A stretch of DNA of 55,543 bases from Bacteroidaceae bacterium (GCA_900772575.1 CAAHEN010000172.1:1-55543); one strand, 5' to 3'. Positions 16,185 through 26,217 are shown, numbered from the stretch's first letter. The notes: generated from the sequence alone by a model not told the origin. Program-made: numbers and translations.

Positions 16185-17588
16185 CTAGAAGTAGCATTTT
16201 GAGACTACATAGAATACGAGCATACCTACGCCCCAGCCGGCTAGGATTTTCCCACTCATATGGCGGACAAACCATCGCAGTTTTATGTTCTCCATGCGCA
16301 TAAGGATTGTACCGGCCAGTGTACCGAAACAGAGCAGCCCTCCACCCAAAGCCGTTGAGAAACTCAGTAAGGGCCAATAGATACCGTCTTTTCCCAAGCT
16401 GGAGACTACCTCCGGATACATCTGTATCCAGTCGGTAGAGTATGTTGTCACATTGAACAATAATGTTGTAATGTTCCCTGTAAGCGATGAGAGCAATCCC
16501 ATGACTCCCCCTGTTACATATATGTAGTCACTGGCATATGGAGCTCCCCAATTGACAAAGGTCTTAAGTATGCCGGTCTCCTTCACCGCACCAAAGGTAA
16601 AGAGTAAGCCTATAAAAAAGAGCATATGCTGTATGTTCGCATATTGAAGTGCCATTGGCTGCCGCTTACCGACCATCTGGTCGCTGCCCATGAGCTTTCG
16701 GTTGCAAAGCTCATTCACAATCCAAAGCAATGCCAGCACACATAGCGCACCAACGAACGGCGGCAACAGGGTGATGCGGTGAAAAGTCGGAATGAACCAT
16801 AATCCACCGATGCCGACAAGCAGCATCAACAGCCGCTGGGTGCGTGTCAGCACTGTATCGTCACCTCTGTAAGGTGGGGCCGTCCTGACAAGTGAAAGAC
16901 GCCGATCTCTCAAACTCCGCGCACATAGTGCCACAACTGTTGCGAGTGCGGCCAGACTCGGAAGAAAAGCCATAGCCGCATATTGGGTTGGGCTGACAAC
17001 GCCTCCAGTCCAGAGCACAAGACTCGTGACATCTCCAATCACAGTAAAGGCACCGCCACAATTAGCGGCCACGACAATCACTGAGCCTAGGATCATTCGC
17101 TGTTTGTCATCTGCTATCATTCGGTGCAGTATTCCCAACATCAGGCACACAGTGGTCAAGTTGTCCAGATTTGCAGATATGGTAAAAGTTATGATTGCCA
17201 GCAAGCATAAGTAGCGACGAGGCGATCGTGTGCGCAACCAATCCGTCAGGAAATCGAAGCAGCCATTATTATTCAGCACTTCCACAATGGTCATCGTCGC
17301 TAGAAGAAACAATACAATCTCTGCCGCATCAACAACATACTGGAAGAATACGTTGTCTGAAACAAACTGCTTGACCGAATCGGCATTGACGCCATGGTTC
17401 GATAAAAATGAGAGAAAATCTATGGCATGCTGCGAGACTACGAATGCTGTACCATAACCGATATAAAACAACCAACATATAACTCCCATGAACATGGCAA
17501 CGGCAGCCTTGTTCATCTTGTTGACATTCTCGGTGGCGATGAGCGCAAGGCCGAAAGCCAATATCGCAATGATAATGATGGTCGCCAT
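16185..17588 (-). CDS. nhaD: NhaD-family Na+/H+ antiporter
   Basis: Inner-membrane antiporter exporting Na+ in exchange for protons. 467 residues with about 12 hydrophobic segments. Recognisable NhaD/ArsB-type features are TMTIVEVLNNNGCFDFL, FTISANLDNLTTVCLMLGI (NLDNLT ion-site motif) and ANCGGAFTVIGDVTSLVLW. Lies between tRNA-Gly and pfkA on the minus strand. Confidence 0.9.
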   Translation of the reverse strand: MATIIIIAILAFGLALIATENVNKMNKAAVAMFMGVICWLFYIGYGTAFVVSQHAIDFLSFLSNHGVNADSVKQFVSDNVFFQYVVDAAEIVLFLLATMTIVEVLNNNGCFDFLTDWLRTRSPRRYLCLLAIITFTISANLDNLTTVCLMLGILHRMIADDKQRMILGSVIVVAANCGGAFTVIGDVTSLVLWTGGVVSPTQYAAMAFLPSLAALATVVALCARSLRDRRLSLVRTAPPYRGDDTVLTRTQRLLMLLVGIGGLWFIPTFHRITLLPPFVGALCVLALLWIVNELCNRKLMGSDQMVGKRQPMALQYANIQHMLFFIGLLFTFGAVKETGILKTFVNWGAPYASDYIYVTGGVMGLLSSLTGNITTLLFNVTTYSTDWIQMYPEVVSSLGKDGIYWPLLSFSTALGGGLLCFGTLAGTILMRMENIKLRWFVRHMSGKILAGWGVGMLVFYVVSKCYF

Positions 17589-17649
17589 GTTGTCTTATCA
17601 CGTTGGCTTCCTTGTTCCTCGGAAGCTCTAGAGTAAAGTGGATAAATTG

Positions 17650-17722
17650 AGCGGCAAACGGGGCTCGAACCCGCGACCCTTGGCTTGGGAAGCCAATGCT
17701 CTACCAACTGAGCTACTGCCGC
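17650..17722 (-). tRNA. tRNA-Gly (anticodon CCC)
   Basis: On the minus strand the 5' arm GCGGCAG pairs with TTGCCGC at the 3' end; the D arm contains AGCTCAGTTGGTAGAGC, the anticodon stem TTGGC/GCCAA encloses the loop TTCCCAA (anticodon CCC), and the T arm reads GCGGGTTCGAGCCCCGT. No CCA is encoded. A -7 box TACTTTTG lies at 17741-17748, 18 bases upstream. Confidence 0.95.
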
Positions 17723-17740
17723 ATTCCTGCTTGTCGAGTG

Positions 17741-17748
17741 CAAAAGTA
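17741..17748 (-). promoter_or_regulatory. -7 box of the tRNA-Gly gene
   Basis: TACTTTTG on the minus strand, 18 bases before the mature tRNA 5' end. Confidence 0.5.
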
Positions 17749-17802
17749 AATATTTCGGGCTAACTGACCAAGCAAGCTGGAGGATTTTGCGTTAATTTCA
17801 TG

Positions 17803-20196
17803 TTACTGGGAAACGTCGGCTTGTGTTCCCTCCAAGGCATGAACCTGCAACTGGGCATCCATCGCAGCAGCTGCCCGTCGGCCGTCGCCCATGGCGAGTA
17901 TGACAGTGGCCCCACCTCTCACGATATCTCCACCTGCATAGATCATCGGGAGTGACGACTGCATATTCTCATCCACAGCGATCGTCCCCTTTCTTCCTAG
18001 GGATAATCCTTCCACCGAATGTGGCACAATGGGATTGGGTGATACGCCTATGCTGACGATCACGAGATCGGTTTTAAGCGTCTCTGTAGCCCCCGGAATA
18101 GGAATGGGCGATCGGCGGCCGCTGGCATCGGCATCGCCAAGTTGCATCTTTTGCAGAACCACACTGGTGACACAGCCTTTCTCATCTGTCTGATATGCTA
18201 TAGGGTTATGCAGGGTGAGAAACGTGACGCCCTCCTCTTTAGCATGGTGAACCTCCTCCAGACGTGCTGGCATCTCAGTCTCCGACCGGCGATAGACAAT
18301 GGTCGCTGTTTCGGCACCGAGCCTAACGGCGGTACGCACGGCGTCCATGGCGGTATTGCCGCCGCCAACGACAACGACATGCCGCCCATAAGGCACTGGC
18401 GTATCACTTTCGGGTGAAGAAGCGTCCATCAGGTTGACACGGGTCAGGTATTCATTGGACGACATGACGCCCACAGCGTTCTCTCCCGGTATCCCCATGA
18501 AGTTCGGCAACCCGGCACCGGATGCCACAAATATGCCGGCATAACCATCTGCACGTAGCTGGTCGATACTGATTGTTTTGCCGATGATACAGTCTTTGAT
18601 AAAACTGACACCGCGATCTTCGAGCCCCTTGATTTCGTGTTCCACAATCGCATTGGGCAGACGGAACTCAGGGATACCATATTTCAACACGCCTCCTATT
18701 TCATGGAGTGCCTCGAACACCGTGACACGATAGCCACGCGCAGCCATATCCCCGGCAAAGCTTAGGCCGGCTGGGCCCGACCCCACAACGGCGATCTTTG
18801 GCCCATCATGTCGCTGGGGCGTTACCGATAATGGCTCCTGTGACGCATGCTCTCGCTCATAATCTGCGGCGAAGCGTTCCAAATTGCCTATAGCCACAGC
18901 CTGCCCATGAGTCTTGAGGTGTATGCAACGGCTCTCACATTGCTTCTCTTGCGGACATACACGGCCGCACACCGCAGGCAGGGCGCTTGTCTCCTTCAGG
19001 GTATGGGCTGCGGCAATGATGTCACCTTGCTCTATATGCTTGATGAAACGTGGAATGTCAATGCCGACCGGGCACCCCTCGACGCACCCTGGTTTGGCAC
19101 AATCAAGACAGCGTCGCGCCTCCATCTGCGCGGCTGCAAGATCTAAGCCTTGATTGACCTCCTCCCTGAGGGTCTTTGCCCGGTAAGCAGGTGGAAGTTC
19201 ATTCATCTTGCAGCGTTCTATCGCCATACGCTCTTTGGGTTTTACGGCAGCCCGTAGGACTTTACGCCATTCGGCATTGCGCGAAGCATCCTCTGGCGCG
19301 TCTGTCGCGGTTGGGGTTGGAGTGCCTGGCGATAGCTGAGCAGTCCCTGCCACTGCCGTATCACAAAGATGATGCCCGACAGGATGGGGCCGCAAGAACG
19401 CTTCATGTTCCTGTTTCTTGAAGGCCCCCATACGGAGCAACATTTCGTCAAAATCCACCTGATGGCCGTCAAACTCGGGACCGTCAACACAGACAAACTT
19501 GGTCTGGCCACCAACACTGATGCGGCAAGCACCGCACATGCCAGTGCCGTCGACCATGATGGTGTTCAGTGAGACATCAGTGCTAATGTCATATTTCTTA
19601 GTCAGAAGACAGACGAACTTCATCATGATAGCCGGGCCGATGGCAAAGCACTTGTCCACATGCTCCCTATGAATGATTTCTTCAATGCCCGAAGTGACAA
19701 GGCCTTTGTGCCCATACGATCCATCATCAGTCATAATTACCACCTCGTCTGATGAAGCTGCCATTTCGTCTTCGAGAATAATCAGATCTTTTGTGCGGCC
19801 GGCGAGGATGGTGATGACGCGATTGCCGGCGGCTTTAAGTGCCTGGACGATGGGGAGCATCGGGGCGACGCCGACACCTCCGCCGGCACAGACCACTGTA
19901 CCGAACCTTTCAATGTGGGTTGGCTTGCCCAATGGCCCTACGACGTCAGCGATACAGTCACCAGGCTCTAATGAGCAGAGCTTGTCCGACGTGACGCCGA
20001 CAGTCTGTACGACGAGTGTGATGGTCCCACGCTTGGCGTCAGCCTCCGCTATGGTTAGAGGCATACGCTCGCCGCGTTCATCCACACGAATGATGACAAA
20101 GTGGCCCGCTTTTCGCGATCGGGCAACCAGGGGGGCTTCGACTTCAAGACGAAAGACCTTCTCAGAGAATTGTTCTTTCTTGACGATTCGGTTCAT
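17803..20196 (-). CDS. Fused NfnA/NfnB-type ferredoxin:NADP reductase / glutamate synthase small-subunit-like oxidoreductase
   Basis: 797 residues with two parts. Residues about 1-270 form a PyrK/NfnA-like FAD/NAD module with VCAGGGVGVAPMLP and a [2Fe-2S] cysteine set in GMCGACRISVGG-KFVCVDGPEF. Residues about 330-790 form a GltD/NfnB-like module: RCLDCAKPGCVEGCPVGIDIP and CGRVCPQEKQCESRC ([4Fe-4S] cysteines), FAD site VVGSGPAGLSFAGDMA, and NAD(P) site VVVGGGNTAMDAVRTA. In relatives the two parts are separate subunits that balance NADH, NADPH and ferredoxin. No glutamate synthase large subunit is nearby, which favours an Nfn-like transhydrogenase role. Confidence 0.88.
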   Translation of the reverse strand: MNRIVKKEQFSEKVFRLEVEAPLVARSRKAGHFVIIRVDERGERMPLTIAEADAKRGTITLVVQTVGVTSDKLCSLEPGDCIADVVGPLGKPTHIERFGTVVCAGGGVGVAPMLPIVQALKAAGNRVITILAGRTKDLIILEDEMAASSDEVVIMTDDGSYGHKGLVTSGIEEIIHREHVDKCFAIGPAIMMKFVCLLTKKYDISTDVSLNTIMVDGTGMCGACRISVGGQTKFVCVDGPEFDGHQVDFDEMLLRMGAFKKQEHEAFLRPHPVGHHLCDTAVAGTAQLSPGTPTPTATDAPEDASRNAEWRKVLRAAVKPKERMAIERCKMNELPPAYRAKTLREEVNQGLDLAAAQMEARRCLDCAKPGCVEGCPVGIDIPRFIKHIEQGDIIAAAHTLKETSALPAVCGRVCPQEKQCESRCIHLKTHGQAVAIGNLERFAADYEREHASQEPLSVTPQRHDGPKIAVVGSGPAGLSFAGDMAARGYRVTVFEALHEIGGVLKYGIPEFRLPNAIVEHEIKGLEDRGVSFIKDCIIGKTISIDQLRADGYAGIFVASGAGLPNFMGIPGENAVGVMSSNEYLTRVNLMDASSPESDTPVPYGRHVVVVGGGNTAMDAVRTAVRLGAETATIVYRRSETEMPARLEEVHHAKEEGVTFLTLHNPIAYQTDEKGCVTSVVLQKMQLGDADASGRRSPIPIPGATETLKTDLVIVSIGVSPNPIVPHSVEGLSLGRKGTIAVDENMQSSLPMIYAGGDIVRGGATVILAMGDGRRAAAAMDAQLQVHALEGTQADVSQ

Positions 20197-20438
20197 GGGG
20201 CTTAGTAGCTTTCTTATATCTGTCTATAATCTTTTGGTGTAGGAAATGTTGTTATGCCATGAGCGATTTCTGTGCTCCATTTTCCCGGGACAAATGTAAT
20301 CATTTCTTCCAATAGCTTCCAGCCTTTGTCTCGTTTTTTACGGGATGCTTCCAGATTCTACGATATTTGGAACAGTTGTCCTGCTCATTGCCGAACCTAG
20401 CACGGCACCTTCACCACCATGCAATATCCTCACAATAA

Positions 20439-20488
20439 CATGCTTGTTGGTAAATCCAAGCAAGCACTTGGTTTTACCAACAAGCATG
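20439..20488 (-). terminator. Long hairpin downstream of the alpha/beta hydrolase gene
   Basis: Arms 20439-20460 and 20467-20488 pair over 22 bases with one mismatch and a 6-base loop, starting 9 bases past the hydrolase stop. It lies in the 301-base gap 20197-20497, which otherwise shows only a possible -7 box (TACATTTG, minus strand, 20291-20298) for the Nfn-like gene. Confidence 0.7.
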
Positions 20489-20497
20489 CCTTAACAG

Positions 20498-21868
20498 TCA
20501 ATACTCCAACTTGATGCCTACAGGATAAATTCTGCGAGGATCGGAAAAAGCAGCCAAACTTTCAAGCATGTGCCGGTAAGATAGGTGTGGCTTACCCCTG
20601 TATACCACGTTCCCATTTAAGCGGATGACCACGGGTTTGCCAAGATCCACCAGGTCTTCATCAAGATACAGCATCAAAGTGCCGTGTGCTGTGGGCTGAA
20701 GAAACTGCTTTTTCCAACGCAAGGTAAGATTCCAAACCGAATCTTTCTCTGCTTCTATATAACGTACTGACGAAACCTTGATATCCACTAATCCCGCCTT
20801 GTCAATGCTGACCTCGTATTTTGTCCGCAGTGAGTCAGCCGGACGATTCATGATGCGCAAATTATAGAACCCTTGACGGTGGCATCCATCTAGCTCAAAG
20901 TCCTCCCAGGTAAAATGACGGGGATGGTGATTACGCCTGAATTGAAGAAGCCATGGAGTCATTGGACGATAATCTATGCCATGCCCCCTGCCCTCAATCA
21001 AACTGACCTTATGGGCATAGCTGCCAGAATGTTGTTTTTCCAAACTGTCCAAGGCCTCACCCGTTATTTCCGTGAAGCGGTTTCTACAGAACGTCAGGTC
21101 TTTCGCGCCGGTCAGCAGACTGAAGCCTATATGCTCCAAATTCTCGGCAGGAGCATTGATCAACGGCTCTCCACCGGCCATTGGCCCGGCCGCAGCCAAG
21201 TAATCTGCATAATATGCCGACAATCTCTGACTGCCATACCCTCCTTCTGATATGCCGAACAGATAGACCCGGTCTGGATCCAACGAGGGTTGCTGCATCA
21301 ATTGGCGCCAAAGCCACCTCCAAGCCCACTGCTTGGATTGTTGCCACCAGCGATAGTATGCTCCTTCCTGAGGTATCTGTGGTATGAAATATCTGGACGG
21401 TGCATCTGCAAAGACTTGTGCCCACTGCAAAGACGCGGCCCATTCTGTATCTTTCGGCCCGGAACCGTGGAGATAGACGAACGTCGGAAGGGAGACGCTG
21501 CCCTTGTCCAGGCAAATGTCCCCTTTATGCCCCCAATAAAAGGGCATAATCGCAGAATGCTCCAAGGAATCTGGCAACCTCAGCCGCCCAGATACGGCCT
21601 GTGACAATGGATTGTCGCCTGGCAGATGCACATTGTCCACACGAGCAGCAGCCCTGAGCCACATTGCCCACAAGGATTCACGCGCATCAGACAGGTATGC
21701 GATATTTACCTTTCTTTTGTCAGCCCACTGCGGAGCGTCCAAGACACGCCCGCTCTCGATGGTTCTGGCAAAATAATCCCCCTCATTTTCGACCACTTGC
21801 CCAAGCAGGGCACTGGTTGGAATAATGGCCAACAGCAAGGCCAATGACAAATTTGTAATGATATGCAT
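20498..21868 (-). CDS. Secreted alpha/beta hydrolase (esterase-like)
   Basis: Start set at MHIITNLSLALLLAIIPTSA (21868), giving a clean signal peptide; the longer frame adds nine residues before it. 456 residues. A hydrolase core is seen: oxyanion region TFVYLHGSGPKD, nucleophile elbow LFGISEGGYG with the Ser, and a later GRGHGIDY that could supply the His. Resembles prolyl-oligopeptidase or PHB-depolymerase-like esterases. Substrate unknown; the C-terminal ~150 residues are beta-rich and may be a binding domain. It follows the lipoprotein gene by 45 bases and may be co-transcribed. Confidence 0.72.
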   Translation of the reverse strand: MHIITNLSLALLLAIIPTSALLGQVVENEGDYFARTIESGRVLDAPQWADKRKVNIAYLSDARESLWAMWLRAAARVDNVHLPGDNPLSQAVSGRLRLPDSLEHSAIMPFYWGHKGDICLDKGSVSLPTFVYLHGSGPKDTEWAASLQWAQVFADAPSRYFIPQIPQEGAYYRWWQQSKQWAWRWLWRQLMQQPSLDPDRVYLFGISEGGYGSQRLSAYYADYLAAAGPMAGGEPLINAPAENLEHIGFSLLTGAKDLTFCRNRFTEITGEALDSLEKQHSGSYAHKVSLIEGRGHGIDYRPMTPWLLQFRRNHHPRHFTWEDFELDGCHRQGFYNLRIMNRPADSLRTKYEVSIDKAGLVDIKVSSVRYIEAEKDSVWNLTLRWKKQFLQPTAHGTLMLYLDEDLVDLGKPVVIRLNGNVVYRGKPHLSYRHMLESLAAFSDPRRIYPVGIKLEY

Positions 21869-21913
21869 GAGGCGATATTCTGGAATAACAGACAAAAGTG
21901 GCTTCGCGATGGC

Positions 21914-22483
21914 TCACCGGTGCCATCTGTATATATTTCCAGACTTGTCCTTACACATCAAGATATGGTCGTCCAGTTGCTCTATAGTCACCGCAACAGG
22001 CTTTCCGTCGTTCATCAAAATCAGATGGCCATTGTGAATCTCGTAGTTGCCAATGAACTTCTCCAACTGCGAAAGGTTTATCAAGAGCTTGGCTGCCATG
22101 TTTGTTTTGTCGACGATTACGGCATATCGGGCAGTATCATCTCTGTCACCATAAACATTGGCATATTGCAAATCTGGGGAACCGTCAGACGTATCGGTCA
22201 AGGTCAGTTCCAGTTCACTGCCATTCTTTGCAATAAGTGTAAATCCACCTTGTCCGAATCCATCCGCTCTCCCATAAGTGGTCGTGTCTTCTCCCTGCTG
22301 TTCCGGCAGCAGTACGGGACTTTCCGTACTCACCGTATCCGCACCAGCAGACTTGTGTCCATCGGGAGCCTTGTTATTTCCACATGATGAGAGCGTGGCC
22401 AACAGGGCAACAGCCACAGCCATTAAACAGAGAACGCCATAACGGCCCATCGCTTGCTTACCACTAACTTTGTATAGCTTCAT
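21914..22483 (-). CDS. Lipoprotein of unknown function
   Basis: 189 residues with a signal segment and lipobox TLSSC (Cys34), then a low-complexity Ser/Thr/Gly linker and a beta-rich domain (about 80-189) with KNGSELELTLTD and HILMCKDKSGNIYRW. No family is recognised. The start could also be at the internal Met12 (MGRYGVLCLMAVA), which gives a more typical signal length. It has a good divergent promoter (22512-22543, minus). Confidence 0.65.
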   Translation of the reverse strand: MKLYKVSGKQAMGRYGVLCLMAVAVALLATLSSCGNNKAPDGHKSAGADTVSTESPVLLPEQQGEDTTTYGRADGFGQGGFTLIAKNGSELELTLTDTSDGSPDLQYANVYGDRDDTARYAVIVDKTNMAAKLLINLSQLEKFIGNYEIHNGHLILMNDGKPVAVTIEQLDDHILMCKDKSGNIYRWHR

Positions 22484-22511
22484 AGAAAATGCGTTGAAGT
22501 GATTTTGGGTG

Positions 22512-22543
22512 CAAAGTTACATTTAATCATTCGTTAGGCGCAA
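22512..22543 (-). promoter_or_regulatory. -33/-7 promoter of the lipoprotein gene
   Basis: On the minus strand TTG (22543-22541), 21 bases, TAACTTTG (22519-22512), which fits the Bacteroidetes consensus. Divergent from the rpsA promoter. Confidence 0.7.
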
Positions 22544-22571
22544 AAAAACAGCATATTCTTGAATGATAACT

Positions 22572-22601
22572 TGTTCGAGAATGGAAAAAGCTCTACCTTT
22601 G
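22572..22601 (+). promoter_or_regulatory. -33/-7 promoter of rpsA
   Basis: TTG (22572-22574), 19 bases, TACCTTTG (22594-22601). The leader to the start at 22677 is about 70 bases and contains no strong hairpin. Confidence 0.75.
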
Positions 22602-22676
22602 CACCGCTTTTAATCAAAGCGACTCTGAGAGTTCAAACATATTTTATTAACCCAATTAATTAACTATCTGTTTTTA

Positions 22677-24464
22677 ATGGAGGATTACAAGAACATTACT
22701 CCCCTGTCTGACTTCGACTGGAACGCTTTTGAAAATGGTTCCACCGAAAGCAAAGAAACCAAGGAGAACATGACAAGCCAGTACGACAAGACACTCGGCA
22801 GCGTCAATGAAAATGAAGTCGTAGAAGGTACGGTCATCTCGATCAACAAGCGTGAAGTTGTCGTCAATATTGGCTATAAGAGCGATGGCATCATTCCTGT
22901 CAGCGAATTTCGCTACAATCCTGATCTCAAGGTAGGAGACAAGGTTGAGGTCTACATCGAAAGCCAGGAAGACAAGAAGGGGCAACTGGTTCTTTCTCAT
23001 AAAAAAGCCCGCGCCAGCAAGTCTTGGGAGCGCGTTAACCAAGCTCTTGAGAACAAGGAAGTCGTCAAGGGATACATCAAGTGCCGTACCAAGGGTGGCA
23101 TGATTGTAGACATCTTTGGCATTGAAGCCTTCTTGCCCGGTTCTCAGATTGATGTCAAGCCCATCCGTGACTATGACGTGTTTGTTGGCAAGACCATGGA
23201 ATTCCAGATTGTCAAGATCAATCAGGAATACAAGAATGTGGTCGTTTCACACAAGGCCCTCATCGAGGCTGAGCTCGAAGCCCAGAAGCAGGCCATCATC
23301 TCCAAGCTGGAGAAGGGTCAAGTGCTTGAAGGCACCGTTAAGAACATCACGCCTTATGGTGTATTCATTGACCTCGGTGGCGTAGATGGCCTCATTCATA
23401 TTACAGACCTCAGCTGGGGCCGTGTCAGCGATCCCCATGAGATCGTGGAGCTCGACCAGAAGCTGAACGTTGTCATCCTCGACTTCGACGAAGACAAGAA
23501 GCGCATCGCACTCGGCTTGAAGCAGCTCACGCCTCATCCTTGGGATAGCCTTGATCCCAACCTCAAGGTAGGCGACAAGGTTAAGGGTAAGGTCGTTGTG
23601 ATGGCAGATTATGGCGCATTCGTTGAAATTGCTCCGGGCGTTGAAGGCCTTATCCATGTAAGTGAAATGAGCTGGAGCCAGCACCTCCGCTCAGCCCAAG
23701 ATTTCCTGAAAGTGGGCGACGAGGTAGAAGCCGTCATTCTTACTCTCGACCGCACGGATCGCAAGATGTCACTTGGCATCAAGCAGCTCAAGGATGATCC
23801 TTGGAAAGATATTGAAGTGAAGTACCCTGTTGGCTCACGCCACCATGCCAAGGTCCGCAACTTCACGACTTTTGGCGTATTCGTAGAATTGGAAGAAGGC
23901 GTAGATGGTCTGATTCACATCTCAGACCTCAGCTGGACGAAGAAGATAAAACACCCGTCAGAGTTTACGCAAGTCGGTGCGGACATTGAAGTTGTTGTTC
24001 TCGAAATAGACAAAGACAATCGTCGCCTGTCCTTGGGGCACAAGCAGCTTGAAGAGAATCCTTGGGATGTATTTGAAACCGTCTTCACTGAAGGCAGCAT
24101 CCACGAAGGCACCATCATTGAAATGCTCGACAAGGGTGCTGTGGTACAGCTGGAATATGGTGTTGAGGGATTTGCCACTCCCAAGCACCTTGTAAAACAA
24201 GATGGTAGCCACGCCAAGCTCAATGAAAAATTGCCTTTCAAGGTGATTGAGTTCAACAAGGACAGCAAGCGTATCATCCTTTCTCACAGCCGCACCTTTG
24301 AAGATGGACTCCGTTCCGAGTCACGCGGTGAAAAGAAGTCACCGCGCCGTCCGAGCAAGAAGGAAGAGGCTATACCGACAATCCAGAACCAGCTGGCGTC
24401 CAACAGCCTTGGTGACAACGATGCCTTGGCAGCCTTGAAGGCTAAGCTCGAAAAGGGCGAGTAA
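22677..24464 (+). CDS. rpsA: Ribosomal protein S1
   Basis: mRNA-binding protein of the 30S subunit. 595 residues made of six tandem S1 (OB-fold) repeats, each with the G-(V/A)-(F/V)-(V/I)-(D/E) pattern, for example ITPYGVFIDLGGVDGLIHI, MADYGAFVEIAPGVEGLIHV and FTTFGVFVELEEGVDGLIHI. The C-terminus is basic (SRGEKKSPRRPSKK). The full length matches Bacteroidetes S1. Strong promoter upstream and strong terminator downstream; probably monocistronic. Confidence 0.96.
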   Translation: MEDYKNITPLSDFDWNAFENGSTESKETKENMTSQYDKTLGSVNENEVVEGTVISINKREVVVNIGYKSDGIIPVSEFRYNPDLKVGDKVEVYIESQEDKKGQLVLSHKKARASKSWERVNQALENKEVVKGYIKCRTKGGMIVDIFGIEAFLPGSQIDVKPIRDYDVFVGKTMEFQIVKINQEYKNVVVSHKALIEAELEAQKQAIISKLEKGQVLEGTVKNITPYGVFIDLGGVDGLIHITDLSWGRVSDPHEIVELDQKLNVVILDFDEDKKRIALGLKQLTPHPWDSLDPNLKVGDKVKGKVVVMADYGAFVEIAPGVEGLIHVSEMSWSQHLRSAQDFLKVGDEVEAVILTLDRTDRKMSLGIKQLKDDPWKDIEVKYPVGSRHHAKVRNFTTFGVFVELEEGVDGLIHISDLSWTKKIKHPSEFTQVGADIEVVVLEIDKDNRRLSLGHKQLEENPWDVFETVFTEGSIHEGTIIEMLDKGAVVQLEYGVEGFATPKHLVKQDGSHAKLNEKLPFKVIEFNKDSKRIILSHSRTFEDGLRSESRGEKKSPRRPSKKEEAIPTIQNQLASNSLGDNDALAALKAKLEKGE

Positions 24465-24498
24465 AATTCTGGCTTCCAACAGAGCCAAACCTAGGATC

Positions 24499-24546
24499 AG
24501 CGTCTGTAAGACTCACATTCGAGCCTTACAGACGCTTTCTTTTTCA
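24499..24546 (+). terminator. rpsA terminator
   Basis: Arms 24499-24510 and 24525-24536 pair perfectly over 12 bp with a 14-base loop, followed by a T-rich tract (TTCTTTTTC). Confidence 0.85.
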
Positions 24547-24552
24547 CTTATC

Positions 24553-24589
24553 GCTGTCCGATAAAATGGCTATCTTTACCCATGCTTTT
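24553..24589 (+). repeat. 37-bp direct repeat, left copy (IS end-like)
   Basis: Matches 35243-35279 in the same orientation with one mismatch; the first 29 bases are identical. It contains GGCTATCTTTACCC, a promoter-like stretch common at the ends of Bacteroidetes insertion sequences. Similarity continues weakly for about 40 bases. It lies just before the decayed transposase. Confidence 0.6.
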
Positions 24590-24867
24590 CCGATTTTGTT
24601 TGTCGACTTTAAAGCATAGGACTGAAACCTCAATGAACCGCACACCAAAAGTCATACAAAAAAACGCCACAAGCCGAAATTCCAGTGCATGGGCTTTTGT
24701 GAGAATTATTAACCTTGCGGTATACAGTCTGAAATGATATGGATGTGCCTTCCGCAAGGTTGGGAAGAGCTGTTTGAGATAGTCCGTTTCGAGCGAAGCT
24801 AACAGGCCTACGACATCTGGCTTGATGAAAAAAGAAACTGTCGGCGGATGATTGCCGCAATCCCAAC

Positions 24868-26028
24868 ATCATAGCACGGGGCTACACTGATTACGCAGTC
24901 ATACAGTACTATCCGTTACGGGGCAGGCCTGTGTATTTGCATATGCGCAAGAACAAATGGTGGGACAAGAAAAGCAACGGGATTTTCAGCTATGACCTTG
25001 CCCCCCCCCAATGAGGAAGGCACACGACTCTCCGCCGAGTTCGTGGCTTTTTTAAAAGACGAAGGTTGAAACCACCGCCCTTTCGATTAGGCACATCGCT
25101 GGGATGCATTGCGTCAACGGCAAACATTTCGCTGGTTTGTGCCGCAACAAGCTGAGCGGGTTTCCTGATTGGTGCGAACGGGAACTGTCCTGCGGATTCT
25201 ATTTCAACGCTGATAATATCGGAGCGCATATGAGCCTTGACAAAACCTGCCTAGGCAATGGAGAGGTCTGGACATTCCTTACCAACAAGGATGGCAAGGG
25301 CGGCAAGGACACACAGGCTGCCGCCATCCCGGGCACCAAGAATGATGAGATCATATCCATTCTTGCAAGTGCCATGGACAAGTCCGTGAGACACAGGGGC
25401 AAAGAGGTCACTTGCGACCTGTCATCATCGATGATGCTGGTTGCCGCCGAGGTGTTCCACTATGCCTGCATAGTCAATGACCGTTTCCATGCCCAACGGA
25501 TCTACAATGAGACCGTTGATGAAATCGCATCGACATACGCCGCAAGCTGGTTCCCGAGGAAAACGGGCACGGCAAGCCCACGCCCCGCATAACCTGTTCC
25601 AACGGTGAAACCATGCGGCAGGTGCTGGCCCGAAGCAAACTTGCGCTAGTGATGTCCTCCAGCAAATGGACTGGGATCCAACGGCACCGTGTCAATATCC
25701 TGTTCAAAAAATATCCCATTCTGAAAGATGCCTACCGGCTCGCGATGGATCTGCACGCAATATTCAACACTGGAACGACGCCAGTCAAGGCCATAAAGAT
25801 GATGAATAACTGGTATGAGAAAGTGAGCGGTCTCAACAACCCCAAATTTCGCTCCGTAATCAGGTCATTTAGAAATCACGCACCCACAATACTCAACCAC
25901 TTCCACCGAAGGGCCACAAACGCCTCCGCTGAGGCGTTCAACCCCAAGGTTAAGATTTTCGGGCACAGATGAGAGGTGTCCGCGACCGCAAATTCTTTGT
26001 ATTCCGTCTTGACAGACTATATGCCTGA
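24868..26028 (+). pseudogene. Decayed ISAon1-like insertion sequence (two-ORF DDE transposase)
   Basis: Remnant of the first ORF at 24868-25069 (ARGYTDYAVIQYYPLRGRPV, then TRLSAEFVAFLKDEG), interrupted by a tract of nine C. The transposase remnant spans about 25104-26028 in three frames: 25104-25592 (SLDKTCL, VNDRFHAQRI), 25613-25972 (YEKVSGLNNPKFRSVI, NASAEAFNPKVK) and 25975-26028 (GVRDRKFFVFRLDRLYA). The first Asp, middle Asp and last Glu of the DDE set can all be seen, but at least two frameshifts and a stop show that it is dead. Terminal inverted repeats were not identified. It marks the left edge of the accessory island. Confidence 0.75.
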
Positions 26029-26162
26029 ATTTTAACATCTCATCCATAGGTGTTTTTGTGTTTGCACTGGATTTTCGGCTTGTGCCCGCTTTCTATGACA
26101 ATCCACACGACAATTAAAAATCATAATAACTAGAGTCAAAATATAGGGTTCACTCTATTTTT

Positions 26163-26173
26163 ATTACTTTTGT
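26163..26173 (+). promoter_or_regulatory. -7 box upstream of the AlbA_2 fragment and possibly the restriction locus
   Basis: ATTACTTTTG contains TACTTTTG, matching TAnnTTTG, about 45 bases upstream of the ATG at 26218. No clear promoter is seen directly before the helicase gene, so this may serve the whole locus. Confidence 0.35.
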
Positions 26174-26217
26174 AGATAGATTGGCTTATTATCCCCCATC
26201 TCAAAGAAGAATTTAGT

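Noticed and set aside
24548..24872. Minus-strand frames over the IS left end
   Set aside because: They run against the transposase remnants, which show family motifs on the plus strand.
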